A stretch of DNA of 64,000 nt, from the NCBI GenBank assembly GCA_012295275.1, contig CM022672.1, positions 27,400,930 to 27,464,929 on the forward strand, given 5' to 3'. The notes under the pieces were generated by a model. The model was not told where the DNA came from. It ran no database searches and was given only the letters and a program-made list of their open reading frames with translations. Origin of the DNA: Chrysomallon squamiferum. Taxonomy: Eukaryota; Mollusca; Gastropoda; Neomphalida; Peltospiridae. Below, in pieces: positions 1-14,800 of the stretch (positions are counted from its first letter, which is position 1; the number at the start of each line of letters is the position of its first letter). Position numbers and translations under genes: made by a program.

Positions 1-1023
1 TAAGCTTATGAAGCCCCAGTAACATGTAATTTGTTATATTGTGTAAAAATGAACCTTGAAAGTTGATAAAATATGAGCATCTGTTCTAAAAAGGTTAAAT
101 TTATTTTGACAAATAATATTAAAATATTTCAAAATACCTAAGTATTACTGTATTGCAAGCATGTTCGTTTTTTTTTTTTTTTTTTTGTAAAATAATAATG
201 TTAATGATAACGATCAAATTGATTTTTTTTTCTCTTTAAATTATATTTTTAAGAACAAAGGCTATTGTCATAATTCAAATCAATACAGTTCCCCCAACAT
301 ATACTGACCTTCTTTTGTCGAAATAAAAGAAATTTATTTTTGGAGACTTTTCTAAAAATAAGTGCCCAAGTTCTCGAGCCTCACACTCAGTCGCTCTGCT
401 TATCTTTGCTTTGTTAGCTACGGATTATGCATTCTTTACAAGACTACAATAAAGCTGAGATAAACGTCAGCCAGTAGTTGAATTACTGGAACTCTTCATT
501 CAAGATCAACGAACCATAACAAGAGAGGACAATTACGATCGTCTAGGGTTTTCTCCCTTCGTGCCGGTTTACGTTAATCGTAATGTATTACGTATTATAA
601 ACTATCAACAGTATCTTCGTAAATTTTATCTTTACGTGTGTTATAAGATAGAAAGTTTGGGTATTGTCCGAACATTTTTGTCTTTTATTTTACTTTATTT
701 TATTTCATTTTATTATTATGGAGGGGTTTTTTTGCGTTATTTTTGTAAAGTACAGTTATTTTTGTAATCCAATTCTATGATCTTTTGGAAATAATTATTA
801 ATTATAACGTAAATCATTTCAAGTTTCCAGTGTGGTTTTTGCAATAATTAGCACTTTCTGGAATGTTTCTGTAGGCTAAATTATTGAAATAGATATTTAC
901 TTACGAGTTTATTTCTTTTTGATCTGAAATAAGCTTTAAAAGATCATTCGAAATGTAGCAAAAACTTCCATTCATACATTCTTGTTGGCAGCACTTGTAG
1001 GTTTTTTAAGTGAACTGATATGG

Positions 1024-1025
1024 TA

Positions 1026-1073
<48 letters not shown>
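1024..1073. repeat. (TAA)n microsatellite
   Basis: Nearly perfect trinucleotide array of about 16 units. Related TTA/ATT arrays follow at about 1241-1314 and 1561-1639, so this 600-bp stretch is a cluster of the same motif on both strands. Confidence 0.9.
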
Positions 1074-1079
<6 letters not shown>

Positions 1080-1239
1080 TAATAATATTTAAAAATAAAA
1101 ATTATTTTTATTTATAATATCAAATTTAAAAAAATGATAATAACAGTAATAATAAATCACAACCTTCCTACAAAACAAATGAAATGTTAAGTACGAGTTT
1201 TTTAACTGTTATATTTGTAGTTTTTATATTATTGTTATA

Positions 1240-1240
<1 letters not shown>

Positions 1241-1314
<74 letters not shown>
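1241..1314. repeat. (TTA)n microsatellite, interrupted
   Basis: Trinucleotide array with a short interruption near 1277. Same motif family as the arrays at 1024-1073 and 1561-1639. Confidence 0.85.
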
Positions 1315-1315
<1 letters not shown>

Positions 1316-1560
1316 ATATTAATTATCTTTCGTTTTGTTTATTTATTTATTTATTTTATATATACACATATGTATTATTATTGAAGGTATGTGATATGTA
1401 CATGTTATTTCTCGTTTTTCTCACTTTATTTGTTATTATCTATTATATCAAAGGAAATACTGTGAAAAAATATTAATATTACTTTATGCAGAGATATTTT
1501 ATTATATCGTCGTCGTTGTATAAATCATTAATAGTTGTTGTAACTGTTGCTGTTGCTGTT

Positions 1561-1591
1561 GTTGTTGTTATTATTATTATTATTATTATTA

Positions 1592-1639
<48 letters not shown>
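1561..1639. repeat. (GTT)n then (ATT)n compound microsatellite
   Basis: A GTT/GCT-type start passes into a long ATT array. The 64-aa open frame across it (Val then poly-Ile) is a repeat artefact. Confidence 0.85.
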
Positions 1640-2508
1640 TTTATAAATATATCAAATATTCAAAGGTGCTACGAGAGTGAATGACTTGTATGTGCTGACT
1701 GGACCAGAGTTGACCATCAACACCTAGATTTGAACTACGTACACCCACAGTTTTATTGCTTCCAACGACACAAATCATCGGAAATTCTTTATCAAAGTAA
1801 ACTGAGAGACAGGTAATGAAGAAAATGTTGACATTTACAGTGACTAAAGGTCATCAGATGGTCATGTAATGTCCTAAGGAAGCCAAGGACAGTCTCAAGT
1901 AGCCAGAGGTCTCGAAAGATCAAGCCCTGGGTCAGGTTCTGATCAAATTAAAATAGGCCAAATATAACCTGGGTACTGTTTACATTTTTCACACAGGGAG
2001 AACCAGGGAATGGCTTTGTCATTGTCTGGATTTCATGAATGAGTCCGATGGTGGGTTTAATGAATGGATGTAGAGTCCAATGGTGTTGGCGGATACTGAT
2101 AACGGTATATCCTGTTTAGTTAACGTGTAGTCTTGTGAACCCATCAAAGTCCAGTCTCCCAAGGTCGAGAATTTCTCTGGGTCAGTGATAAAACTGAAAC
2201 ATATTTTTAGTTCTCACAGGTGTTGTTTTATTAAGTTTTTTAAAATGATTTTTTTTATATATTTGTTGTTTTTGTTGTTTTATTTATTTTTTATTTGTGT
2301 GTGGGTTTTTTTGTGTGTTTTTTTTTTTTTTTTGTTGTTGTTGTTGTTGTTTTGCTAAATATTTAAAACAGCAAAAACAGTAGTAATAATAATAAATTTA
2401 AGGGTAATATAGCAAACAATAATCTATATTTTATCCAGGACTTGGATCATATATTGTTAATGCCCGAATGATCTATAAAATATCTATACCATTTAGCAAC
2501 GAGTATTA

Positions 2509-2510
<2 letters not shown>

Positions 2511-2544
<34 letters not shown>
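2511..2544. repeat. (TA)n microsatellite
   Basis: About 17 perfect TA units followed by degenerate AT sequence. Confidence 0.9.
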
Positions 2545-2548
<4 letters not shown>

Positions 2549-3904
2549 TATTAAAAATATAATATGTTTGTGAGTCAAACCATGCTGGTTCTAAACCATT
2601 CGAATAGACTAAATGTAGTCGCTGTTGCTGGACGATTCGTATACTTCTATAAGTAATAGTTTCAGAGGTGTCATTTTATTATTATCCACAACAGTTTAGT
2701 TTCTGTTAAACTTTTTACTTTGCACTGGTTTCATATTATTATAATTTTTATTTATTTACTTATTTTTTTATTTAATTTTGCTCTTTTTCATTATTTTATT
2801 ACTTTAAACTTTTACCACTACAAATCTTTCATGTTTTTTATTTCCACTTTCACACGTTACTGTTTATTTTGTATTATAAAGAGAAAGGTATTTTGGGGGA
2901 GGGAGAGGCGGGGTTTTGTTTTTATTCAGTCCTACCTCGTTTTGTTCAATAGTTCATTTTGTCGTTGTTCCTTCCGCTTAGGATTTAAACATGTACAATT
3001 TAGAACATCGCGAAGTTTTATTACACCAAAGCATTTAATATCGCTTAATGCACTTATTCATATCCTTTGCCTTTTGAAGCTTCCCTGAGAAATTACATAA
3101 CATATAAATGTTAATATAATTCACATAACCCTCCCTTCTCAAAGTTCACTTTGTCGTGTAAGCAATATCCTTGAACGTTTTAAGTAAAGTATAGCCATTA
3201 ATTTTGGATTGCGTTGCACTACTATGTTATGCGATGTAGTTGTTATTGTGTGCTCTAGAAAGGCATAAATATTCAGATACATTTTTCTCATATAGTAGCA
3301 TTATAAAAAAAAATAATAATAATAAATATGAGAGAAAATATTGAATCCGTTTACATTTTATTACAAACATTAATAATAATAAGTAATAAATACGAGACAG
3401 AGCTGGAGCAGGTCACTGGGTATGTAGTGATTAGTAAGCCTACATGTTTTAGGTCAGTGAGTAAGATAAGGTCAACTATATATATGAAAAGTCACGTTAT
3501 CTAACGAACGCGAAAAGTACCATGTATCCAGCACGAAGCAAAAACACGTAGACTATTTTTTATTATTATTATTATTTTTTAGCATGTAAAGCTGAATGAC
3601 TGATACGATTTAGACGATATTACAGAATGTCTGGGCAAACCAAAAAGATCTGGAGAAAAAAACAGCGAAACGATGGAGGGATGAAACAGATGTAGTCTTC
3701 AAATACCTATTTACTGGAAAATGTATGTAAATGATTTTATATAGAAAGAACTTATATTATATTACCATTACAAATAATAATAACAATAATAATAATAATA
3801 ATAATAACAACAACATAACTATGCTTAATATCGAAAACAAACAAGACTTTACGAAAGAAATAATTCATTTTATTCGTGAGCACCTGTCTACTGACCAACT
3901 TTCC

Positions 3905-3909
<5 letters not shown>

Positions 3910-3995
<86 letters not shown>
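3910..3995. repeat. (CT)n microsatellite
   Basis: About 43 uninterrupted CT units, the only long CT-oriented array on the + strand; the other long arrays of this family read AG on +. AAT repeats lie close on both sides (about 3776-3808 and 4006-4021). Confidence 0.95.
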
Positions 3996-4002
<7 letters not shown>

Positions 4003-4492
4003 ATAACAATAATAATAATAATGAACCAGATAAAAAAAATGCACGTTTTGGAGAGCAAATAATTATTGATTGCTTCTCCAACTATATATCTGTGCAACGT
4101 ACGTACAATGTCACAAAACTACGTAGAGCACAGTTAAAAGTGTCACCAATAATTTATCTTCATGCGGGCAAACGTATTCGCAAGCATGTCAGAGTGTGCG
4201 CGTGCTGCTTTCATTACCCGCCTGAACTATTTATTGTCACTTCGACCATTGCCATTAATTTATTTGTTTCTCACACTTTAACAAACGAAAAATCTGAACA
4301 ATCTGTTAAAACTAAACCATTTTCCTATTGTGTTCTTCCATGGGAAAAAGGTTGGCACGCACGCGACCGGACGTCGTGCTCTGAGAGTTTGCGTGCGCCG
4401 CCAGCCGTGTTTTCACGTGCGCGAGAATCTCATAAATACTGATAAGTCAAGCTTGAAATAATAAATTATTGAAATTTTGTTACTTTTTCCTG

Positions 4493-4493
<1 letters not shown>

Positions 4494-4540
<47 letters not shown>
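4494..4540. repeat. (ATT)n microsatellite
   Basis: About 15 perfect trinucleotide units. Confidence 0.9.
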
Positions 4541-5472
4541 GATTGATGGTGTTGTAGTGGTGATGCTGGTAGTGATCGTCGTTGACGTGGTGTTAATATT
4601 AATTATTTATTGTACGAAGATTTGTCATAACTATTTGTTCAAAAATAGCCTGAAGGATTCTTCACAGTATTATAGGCGTATATTTGTGTGGTTCGCATTT
4701 GTTTAGACATTAAATACATTACTTAAACAAAACAAAACCAAATAAAATAAAAAGCTATTAAATAAGTTTGATAAAATCAAAGTATGCCATAAAAAAAAAT
4801 AAAAAAAATTATTATTAACAAAACAATTCCCAGTTATTGATGCATTATGACGTTTTTTAATCGGCACTGAATTTAAAGGTATTAATATACATGTAATTCT
4901 CATGTTCCACTGAATCCATATTGGTTACACGTGTCAAAAACCATGACGGTGGGAAAAATACGATTCAGAAATTATTTTCTGCTTCTACTTTTGTCAAACG
5001 TGCCCTGCGGGGATCATAGCAAGCCAGCCATCAAGACGTGTGACGCTTTTGTGCGCATGTCAAAAGGCGAGTGATTCTGCGTGAAATCTGGCAGTGGCGC
5101 GAGTTCTCACGGACAGAGTGGTGACTTTGTATCTTATGGTTGAGAACCGTTCACGTTGAAAACTTGCAGACAATAAGGCAGCGAGCTGAAAAATGCACAG
5201 TTACTGTTTAACACTACCGTACTTCAATTAAATTACGTCCAAAACAAACACAGCCTGAGCTGAGCGCATTGGCGAAATTTCTGAAACAGCAAAACTTACG
5301 GAACAGTTCGGACAGTTTAACACTGACGACATAAGCTAATATTTTCAAATCAGCTGTGACATTCAGAAACAATATCGTCGCTATTGTCATTGTATTCATA
5401 TATTACTTCATTCATTAAACTTTCCTTTAAATAAATAAATTAATTAATAATTATTAAAAAAAAAAGAAGATT

Positions 5473-5478
<6 letters not shown>

Positions 5479-5545
<67 letters not shown>
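5479..5545. repeat. (AG)n microsatellite
   Basis: About 33 uninterrupted AG units, with loosely AG-rich sequence continuing to about 5740. Confidence 0.95.
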
Positions 5546-5548
<3 letters not shown>

Positions 5549-8500
5549 AAAATAGGTATACAAATCCAGCTCAAATAACTATTGCATGAAATACATATAC
5601 AATCCCGTTGTTTAATGAATAATAATAAATTAATAAATTTGGGAGAAAGACAGAGACAGAGAGACAAAGAGGATTACAGAATAAAAGAGATGAAACGGAG
5701 AAAGAGATGAAAAGTGAAAACGAGAGAGAAGACCAGCAGAGAGGAATGTATAATAAACTGTTAGAAATGTTTCAGTGACAGCAAACAGATTCAGCTGACT
5801 GACCAGAATAAACTTTACGACGGCTTCCAGAGATGACGTATTGCTAACGGGGGAATCCCTGCTGTGAGCGAGGCGGGATTTCCCATCTGATTGTCTACAG
5901 AATGGACGAACACGCCTGCTGTTTGTCCTTTTCTGTCAAAAAAGGCCATTTTGCTTTCAAACAAGTAGTAAATGTTTCACTGGTCAGTTTCTGATGGAAC
6001 AAATTTGTTAATAATTAGGTCTCCGTATGACTGGAAAATACCGGGTGTCGAATCCAAGGACATATGGTCGGTCGACAATGACTACGTTGAGCATGTCATA
6101 ATTAATCGATAACCTTGCCCAGCAGAGCGTGCTTTCGTTGAAATTCGGGGGTATATTATCCAATTTATTCTATTATTATTATTATTATTATTAATATTAT
6201 TATTATTATTTTCGCCAACTGGTCTTAGGGAGAGGACAAAGCAGAGCAGATAAAAAGGACAGAAATGGATTTGTAAAGGCCCATTTGATAAAGAATATCT
6301 TTAAAAACCAAATATGAATAATAACCACAATAAAACTAATAATGCTGTTATTAATCAAACCAAATATTTTGTGTATATGTGATCTGTCTGACGTAATGTG
6401 TGCTGTATTCATTTTCTCTCCGTGCGCGTCACAAATAAATCTACAATATGTAATACTTTATTTTTCAGTATCTTATATTAAAAATTATGTTCTATTTGTT
6501 TAAATGTTAACGTATAGTAACAATTTATTATTATTAGTAGTAGTAGTAGTAGTAGAATATTAGAGCATTTTGCATCAGTAATTATTGTGTAAGAGCAATT
6601 AGCAGTAACAGTATTGTGATAGTCGTAGTGGTAGTATTAGTATGGTAGTATAATACTAACAGTATTAGTGGTGGTTGGAGCAGTATCGTCGTCTTCGTAT
6701 TAGTAGTTGTTGTGGTAATAGTGGTAGTAATAGTGGTGGTAATTGTTGTTGCTTTTTAAGTTGTCCAGTTTTTATGTGTATGTTTCTAAACTGACTGACA
6801 GAATGGCTATCTGTTATTTTACACGTATTCAGTTCTATGACTGAAATCAACGGATAAAATCAGTATCAAAATGTGAGTACACCAAAAGTCAACAGTCAAA
6901 ATGACAACTGCTGACATGTTTAGCCGATCTGCTTATTAATATTTAATTCAACAACTGACAATAGATTTATTCTCAATAGCGTTTTATATTCAGTCCATGT
7001 CATTATTTTTCAGTTGATTTCATTTTGTCAGAAGCCCCATCAGTTTGTCTCACTATCATTGCTAATGCTAGTATTTTTCAAATTGTGATGGTTGAAGCAG
7101 CGGAGACGCTATTTTCATAACAATGAACTGAATAAAGAGTGAAAACATTGAAATAAAGACTTGGTACGTTTCTGTCTCTCAAATCAGGGAACACAGTAAA
7201 ACGTTCGCGACTGCACAAGAGGTTTTATTCAATAGTCTGATAATCACAGGTTTAGGTAAATTATAACAGCCATAATTATTAAATTTACAAATACTAATAC
7301 TACAGCGTGACCTGCCCGCCTAAATTTCAATGACAGTTCCGCCCCTTGTGCCATAGTAACGAGACACCGAGGTCACGTGATAATGATAACAACCAATTCC
7401 CATGAGAACAAGCAGTTACCTGAAAGTTCGTTAACGTATCTTACTACCTTATTCTGTTTAAGTCATTTAGCCAAGTAATATTTTATGTTTTTGTATCTTC
7501 TTTGACAATGAGTTCGTGATTTTGTAATTTATTAAGTCTTATAAATTAAATTCTATAAAACTCTTTATAAAATCAAGATGTAATTTGTATGTTCTAATAT
7601 ATTTGCGACACAAGCTGTGCAATTCCCAATGATGTTTTGACATTGTGTCTTCTTTTGAATTTCCTTTGAATGTGTTGGTTCATCTAAGCTCGAGTTTTTT
7701 TAAACTATTTCTTTCTTTCTTTCTTTTTTGAAGAAGAAGAACAACAACAATAATAGCAATAGTGACATTAATAATAATAAGTTTACATTTTGGGTGTTCT
7801 AAAACAAAATATCGTCAGTCAAAATGTCAACGACTAAAGTAATAGTAAAATGATGAACTGTCTATGTCATTCATATCTAAACATTTTAAATCTGGAATCA
7901 TTTAAGATGATGATTCATTCATTAAAGCGTTTAAATTTAAACCGAGAGATTATAATGGGATATTGAACTGACACCTGACAAATTTTATACTTTAATATCA
8001 AACCTCACCCAATTCATGCATTTGGGAAATTTGAAATGTTTATTCTAAAAGATTGCAGCTAGCATTTTAGTAACTATGAAAAATATTCATCTGTCATTTT
8101 GACACTGGAAATTAAATAAGGTGTCTAATGTTAATGAATGCTACTGTATGTTAAAAAAGGCTTCTTTTTTTGTTCACTAACGTAGTTATATTTTTTGTTA
8201 CATTTTGACAGAGCTATTTCATCTATGTTTATAAAGTCTGCTAATAATGCGTGTTTTAAAAAAAAAATTAATTTAAAGAAATAAAAGCAATACATTTTGT
8301 TAATTAAGATGTATTTCAATAAGCAAAGAAAACAAAATAATGTTGTTGTTCCGATTATATAAAAAAAAAAAACGAAATGAAATAAAATCAAATAATTAAT
8401 TAAAAGAAATAAAATAAAATAAAATAAAATAAAAGACAAGACAAGCAAAGAAAAATAGATTAAATTCAAATGCATTGCTGGATGAGCTGTGAAAAATAAA

Positions 8501-8902
8501 TCAAGGTTATTGTTCCTTATTTTTCATAGCCCATACCCATTTGTATTTGGGATTGTTTGAAATCTGTGATAGAGCCTGTCTCCCTCGTATCTTTCTTATC
8601 ATGCCAAAAGTTTTCCCACACTGATATTCCCAGGCAGAATTTCCTATTCCTTTTTATCTTCTTCAACAATAATTATCTCTTACCCAGAATCTGTGCACTG
8701 ACACCGAGAAAAGAAAAAAAAAGTGATTGAAACATCACCTGATGCAATGAACCGTGAGAGTGATAGCGTTACGTCATTGGCAAGTTCATAAAGGTGTAGC
8801 TGTTTTCTCAGCATCTTATTCACTCTTTTCAAAGACCTATTCAACTTTCACAGGACCTCTTTTGGTTTTGGCTTTAGTTAGATAACTAGAATCATCTTGC
8901 GA

Positions 8903-8903
<1 letters not shown>

Positions 8904-8983
<80 letters not shown>
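8904..8983. repeat. (AG)n microsatellite
   Basis: About 40 uninterrupted AG units. Confidence 0.95.
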
Positions 8984-8985
<2 letters not shown>

Positions 8986-11051
8986 CCAACGTTTCACTGT
9001 ATATATCTCTCTCGTTCTCATTTTTAATTATTTATCAACAGTTGTTTTCATAATTTATGATGGATTTACTGATGGAAAATTTACAGATCACCATTACATG
9101 TTTGGGTTCTCTTTCAGTAACTCGATAATCAATATAAATAGTTGCATTGTTACATGAAAGAACTGAACATAAAATAATATGTAACTGAAAAAGAAATCGG
9201 GACGTTTCGGTAAAAAATGACATCGTAACAAGAAGATGGTCGTTACCTTCTGCAGCCCATCTGCAAACCCGTAAATCAATGTTCTATCAGTAGTAAATAA
9301 TTATCTTTCATGGAATGACTCGACAATGACAGCTTCCTATCAGCACCGATTTTTGGTTCCCACAGTTTTTGGTCAGATCGAAAACTACGCGAGATCCCAC
9401 GAGATTATCTGTTACAGAGTTGAGTAATTAATCTCCCATGCCACTGTCCAGCAGGCGGAACGTTTCGCTATGGTCAGTTTAGTCGTGAGAAACAAACAGC
9501 ATCACACGCAAATTACTCAATTATTGCTTCACGCGTATTCGTGCACTGCATGCAGTGACAGCGGGAGCCATCGTGTGATGGATTCGCGCACTTCGTTGTC
9601 TTGTTCATAGTGGAACAGCTTAGTGAAATTATTTAACACAAGCGATGTCACAAAAAAAAGCAAACCTAATTCAAAGGATGATAAAAATTCAAAAAGATGA
9701 CTATTGTAACTGTAAATACTGAATTATAATCTGCTTTTTCTTTACATTTTCTTTTCTTTCTTTCTTATTTTATAAATATATATTATTTTCATCATTATTT
9801 ATGTATTTATTTATTTTCTTTTTAAAAAAAAAAAATATTTGTGGGGGAGAATTTTCATCTTTCTGTGTCAAATGTGGAGAGGGAACCGACTGATAGCTAA
9901 GTAAACTCAGTAGGTATGTGTTTACTGACCAATGAAAACAGCTGATTTTCAAAAAGCAGTACTGTATACTTTCCTGACTATAGATTGTAGAAGAAACGTA
10001 CAAAAGCTCCGTTGCTGCAAATAAATAAAAAAAAAAGCCCAAGGCACTACGACAGTATAATCAAAATACCAAAAACTGTTATTATGATGATTGTTAAGCA
10101 TTTTGTTTCTTTTCACTGACGTCACGGTTTATGTGAATTATCCCAGTATGCAATACGTCACGGCCATTTTTTTTAACTATGTTAATAGCAAACGACGATG
10201 ATAGTCAAAACATCATTTTCTCCGATAGATACATGTCACATTAATATTTAAGCAGTTAATACAACTAGCTATGTATATAATAATTTTTAATGTCCGCAAT
10301 TTGTGGTTTTTTAAAAAAAATAAAGTAATTTTACCAAATGTAACATTTATGCTTGGCTTGTAACGCTCTATGGAAAACTGTGTCACTTAAGTGAAAAACA
10401 CAGAAATAACCTATTGCTATTACTAAGAATTGTTTCTTTTATTTAATTCAAGTTGTTTTGGCTATTATGCATATCAGCTACCATGGCCGTAACTTCATTG
10501 AGGAAAATGCCTCACACCGAAATTGACGTTTTGTTTTGTTTTTATACAAAGAATTTTATTTCAAAAATATAAAATAAAAATCTGTATTCCGATATAAACG
10601 ATTCTGCATCTTTCAAGTCGGCGATTAGGTGTTTTTGCCTCATTTCAAAAAGAGTCTAGTTATGGCCATGGCTACCAATGAACAGGCACTCACATCTGAG
10701 GCGTGAAAAGTCATAATAGATTAATATAAATATCAGTGGTACGTCACACGTGACACAGCTATATCAAATTTGTTAGTGTCACAGAATAAAAATTGTTGAA
10801 TTAAAAAGCGCTATGTAAGTAATTTTGTTCGCATTAAATATGCAATAATCACATTTTATAAAAAAAAAAAAAAAAAAATGGTCTTTTTATTTTAAGAAAA
10901 AAAAAATTAATTAAATTTATTCATGGCGGACATCTATGTCAATATTGTATTTTGCTCCAATCTGATAAAAATAAAAATGATTAACGTAACCCAACTTTGT
11001 TTTGTTTGTTTGTTTGTTTATTTTTATTTTTTATTTATTTATTTATATATA

Positions 11052-11055
<4 letters not shown>

Positions 11056-11086
<31 letters not shown>
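11056..11086. repeat. Poly-T tract
   Basis: Run of 31 T following a short AT stretch. It could be the A-tail of an old retroposed insertion on the minus strand, but no retroposon body is recognisable. Confidence 0.8.
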
Positions 11087-11087
<1 letters not shown>

Positions 11088-11470
11088 ACAGGAAGCGATT
11101 GATACTTGTAATATTTTAATATTTTTATTATTTATTACTGTTTGTTACTATTATTAATACGAAGCAACTCTTACATGTGATTGTAAGCTTTTAAAAATAT
11201 TTTATAACGTTTCAGTACAAATTTGAAAGGTGAAAAACCTGAAAGAAAGTACATTAAATAAAAGTAAGAAAGAATAATCAACAATAAAAATTAATAAATA
11301 TAATAATTAAGCACACACACAGTGACACATAATATTCGTAACATCCTCATTATCAGTTTCAGTTAGTTATTCCTTTTCTAACACGAGTCTAATACCTGAC
11401 TAGTTTCCAAAATTGTGATACGCTTCCTTTTTAATGTTCGTTACTGACCGGGATTCAGTCAAAGAGCATC

Positions 11471-11819
11471 ATGGCAGGTGTAAGTGCTTTCATACGTTTT
11501 TAAAGCTTTATTTAAATTTCTAACAGCAGTTTATTTGTTGTTTCACGACAGAATTAAATAAACCTCTGAAATTCCATTTCTGGTTAAGAATACCAAACTC
11601 GTGAATTAATAATAATATAGTATAAATAAAATTATCCATACGTCCTAATCATACGATTACGATTACCGAGTTTACTCTTGACTGGTAAATCTAATACTAC
11701 TACTTACTACTACTAATGTTATCTTGATTTAGCTGATTAAGTTGAGTATTTTACTACGACTGCTGCTGCAATTACGGCATTACTACTGCTACTACAACAA
11801 CTACTACTACTACCACCTC

Positions 11820-11870
<51 letters not shown>

Positions 11871-14800
11871 TAATAATGTGTTTAACCTTCATCAATCAGA
11901 AGTTCAGAAATGAAAATGAAAACAGAACATGAAATGATAAATAATTTCTATTGTTTGTTTCAGAAAAATAAAGTGAAAGCCAAATCACCTAAAACGAGCA
12001 AAATCAAACTAGCCAACAAAAAACAATACAAGTTTGGTAAGCAGGGTATTACTAAGAAATTAAAACTCAAGCAGAAAAAGAAACTAGCTAGGAAGCTTCG
12101 TGATGCACAGGCAGGGGACCACAGCCTTAGAAAACAACATCAAGATGGAGAAGCTAATGCACATCAAGAGGAGGAGGAGCTGCCTTTGGAGGATCAGGAT
12201 GTTAAGTTTTACTCAACACCTCTTCGTGACACAAGCTTTACTCACAGTCTAAATACGAGGTTGGTTGAAGAAACAAATAAAATAAAACATACACTATATA
12301 ATTTGTATGATGCAGTGACCAAAATTATTATTCATACAGTGGTTTGGGGTTGTTTTTTCCCTACATATCCTTTGATGATGAGATTAAAGTGCCTTACCAT
12401 AGTACCCTTGATACTTGCTCATCAAGCATCATCTAAAGATGTTCTGTCAAAATAAATTTAAATAGATTATTTGGATAATCTTTGCATAAATAATATATTT
12501 AACTATGTATTAAAATTTGATATCATACAATACTAGTAAATATATCTTTTGTTCTGCTTATAGCTCTCTGAAAGAAGGTAAAGGAAATAAAAAGAAAAGA
12601 AAACAGGAAACAACAGATGATGAGGCACTGTATGAGAAAGTCCCAAGAATGCTTCCAGCCAATAAAAGAATGAAAATGCTGCTGCCCATTAAAGACCAGA
12701 ATCGAATTATACCACAGATGATTGAACAAGATGCTGGTTTGTATTGTTGTGTTCATGTGCATATTTGTATTTGTTGCATGCATGTGCATATTTGTATTTG
12801 TTGCGTGCATGTACGTATGTGTAACTGTTAATTCATACACCTTTTCCTTCTTTCTTCAATATTGTCATAATACCATCTCTCTAAAATAACCTAAGAGACA
12901 AAGAGAGAGCAGTCAAACTTACTTATATAGGTATCTTATCCATGAATAAATTGTTTGCAAAAGTTGCCACATATGTTAATCTACTACATTATATATTTTT
13001 TAGCATATAGATGCAAGTTAAATCATGATGACATAGGAAAGAAGTTAAAATGAAACTGTAATCTTGTTTTCTTTATAGGTTTAGTTGTTATATTACTCTC
13101 ATACTTAATTGTTATAAAAGATTAGACATCAGTTTAATATAAACAATAACTAAAAGTTTAGATAAAATATTCAGCCTATTTGATAGCATATTTTAAGAAT
13201 TTTATTTATTATTTTTCACCCAGTACCAGAAGAAGAGGAGGAAGAAAATGAGACAAAAGAAAGTGATGCTGTACATGAAAATGGAGATGCTTCAGAGTCA
13301 GAGGAACCACTGCCAGCATTGTCAAACATAGAACTTTTTGTTTTGAGAAGAAGAAAACTGGCAGAGAAGAAACAGAAGATTGCTGTTTGTGCTTTTGCTG
13401 TGATGGAAAATCCACAAGAAAATGTAAATATTTGAGTATTTTCTCTATAACATAATTTAAATCGGTATATTGGAATATATTTGATATAAGAAAATTATTA
13501 ACCGGAGGAAGCCAGTTTTTTAATTTTATTATTGCAGAAATTAAGATTCTAATTCTTTCAAAATATTTTTCAACCTATTAAAGAATCTGAATGTTTTAAA
13601 TTTTGCATTTGTGACACATCAGATTAAGATTCAGATAACTGAAAAAAATGTAAATTTTAAACTCTTGACGAACTAGTTCTTGACTGAAATCTTTTTTTTC
13701 ATTATGCTGTTTTTTGTTTTACTCCTGATTTTTCTCCTACACCAATTACAGTAACTGTTTAGTATTTTTAGTTTTTAATTTTTAAAAATAAAATTTATAT
13801 TTAGGAAGTAATTTGTCTTGGAAACATATTTGTAATTGTAAACCATTGAAAGTATTTATTTTCTTTCTTGATATATTAAGTATTTGGGCACAACATGCTT
13901 ATCTGCCTGCAAACATAAATACACACTGGTAATTTTTTAACATAAAATTAAATACAAATGAATTTACTTTCTGGTGGGCATGATTTATTATTATTTTTCA
14001 TTTCACAGATGAAGAAGCTACGTGAGCTATGTCTGATGTTGCATGAAGATGATCCTGGTATTTTTGTGACAGTTCGCTCATGGGCTATGGTGTCATTAGT
14101 TGATGTATTCAAAGATATCATTCCTTCATACAAGATACGTTTGCCAACAGACAAGGAAAAACAGCAGAAGGTGACAATACAATTTATATTTTCAATACAA
14201 GGAAAACAAAATAAAAATAAAAGAAGCTAAAACCTACATGATGTATTCAGTAGACATAATTTAATTCCATTTTGCAGTGTTACCATGTATAAAATAAATG
14301 TAGCATTAATTTTTTTACTTTCAAACTCTTTTAAATTTGTAGATGGCAGCAGAAACTAAAGCATTACAGCAATTTGAAACAGCACTTTTACTAAATTACA
14401 AGAAATACTTGGAATATCTTGAATTTACGTCAAGAGGTTTGTCTTTGTTTTGTTTTTTTGTTGCATATATATGTTGTGAGGACATTCTGCACCAACCATC
14501 CACTTCTGTAGACAACTGTTCAGATGACATTTTCTACTAGATTAGTTAACTTCTGTTTATTACTGAAATTAAATGAACATAAATTAACATTTAGCAACTA
14601 GTATTAGAGTTAACATTTGTTCAGTATTTTTAATATTTAAGTATTCAGAACAGATCTCTTATGCATTTTTTTTCCTTTCTATAAAATGCATTTGAGATCA
14701 TTCCAGTACTGTATTGTTACTGCTGACTTTCCTAAGGGAGGTAACTCGGAGCATAGTTTGAATCCATAAACATTCAGTATAGTGATATTGAATTAATTAT

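Larger units (their letters stand above)
1..11470. other. Gene-poor intergenic region with many microsatellites
   Basis: I find no exon chain or recognisable protein here on either strand. Open frames are short and mostly run through simple repeats or T-rich sequence. The content is AAT/TTA arrays, AG/CT arrays, an AT array, poly-T runs, and a few islands with more G, C and CpG than their surroundings (about 4310-4440, 4980-5150, 9340-9620). These islands could be regulatory or remnants of mobile elements, but carry no diagnostic motif. The last ~130 bases before 11471 should contain the NOC3L promoter and 5' UTR. I see no clear TATA box there. Confidence 0.7.

Noticed and set aside
3731-4442. 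Open frames of 69-188 aa through the CT array
   Set aside because: Created by a stop-free dinucleotide repeat; the unique parts resemble no known protein.
6040-6065. tRNA B-box-like word (ggtgtcgaatcc)
   Set aside because: No matching A box, acceptor stem or anticodon arm could be built around it.
11910-11963. Upstream in-frame ATG as the NOC3L start
   Set aside because: A clean acceptor ends at 11963, and a short first exon (11471-11479) with a gtaagt donor gives a proper start. The extra residues would be intron.
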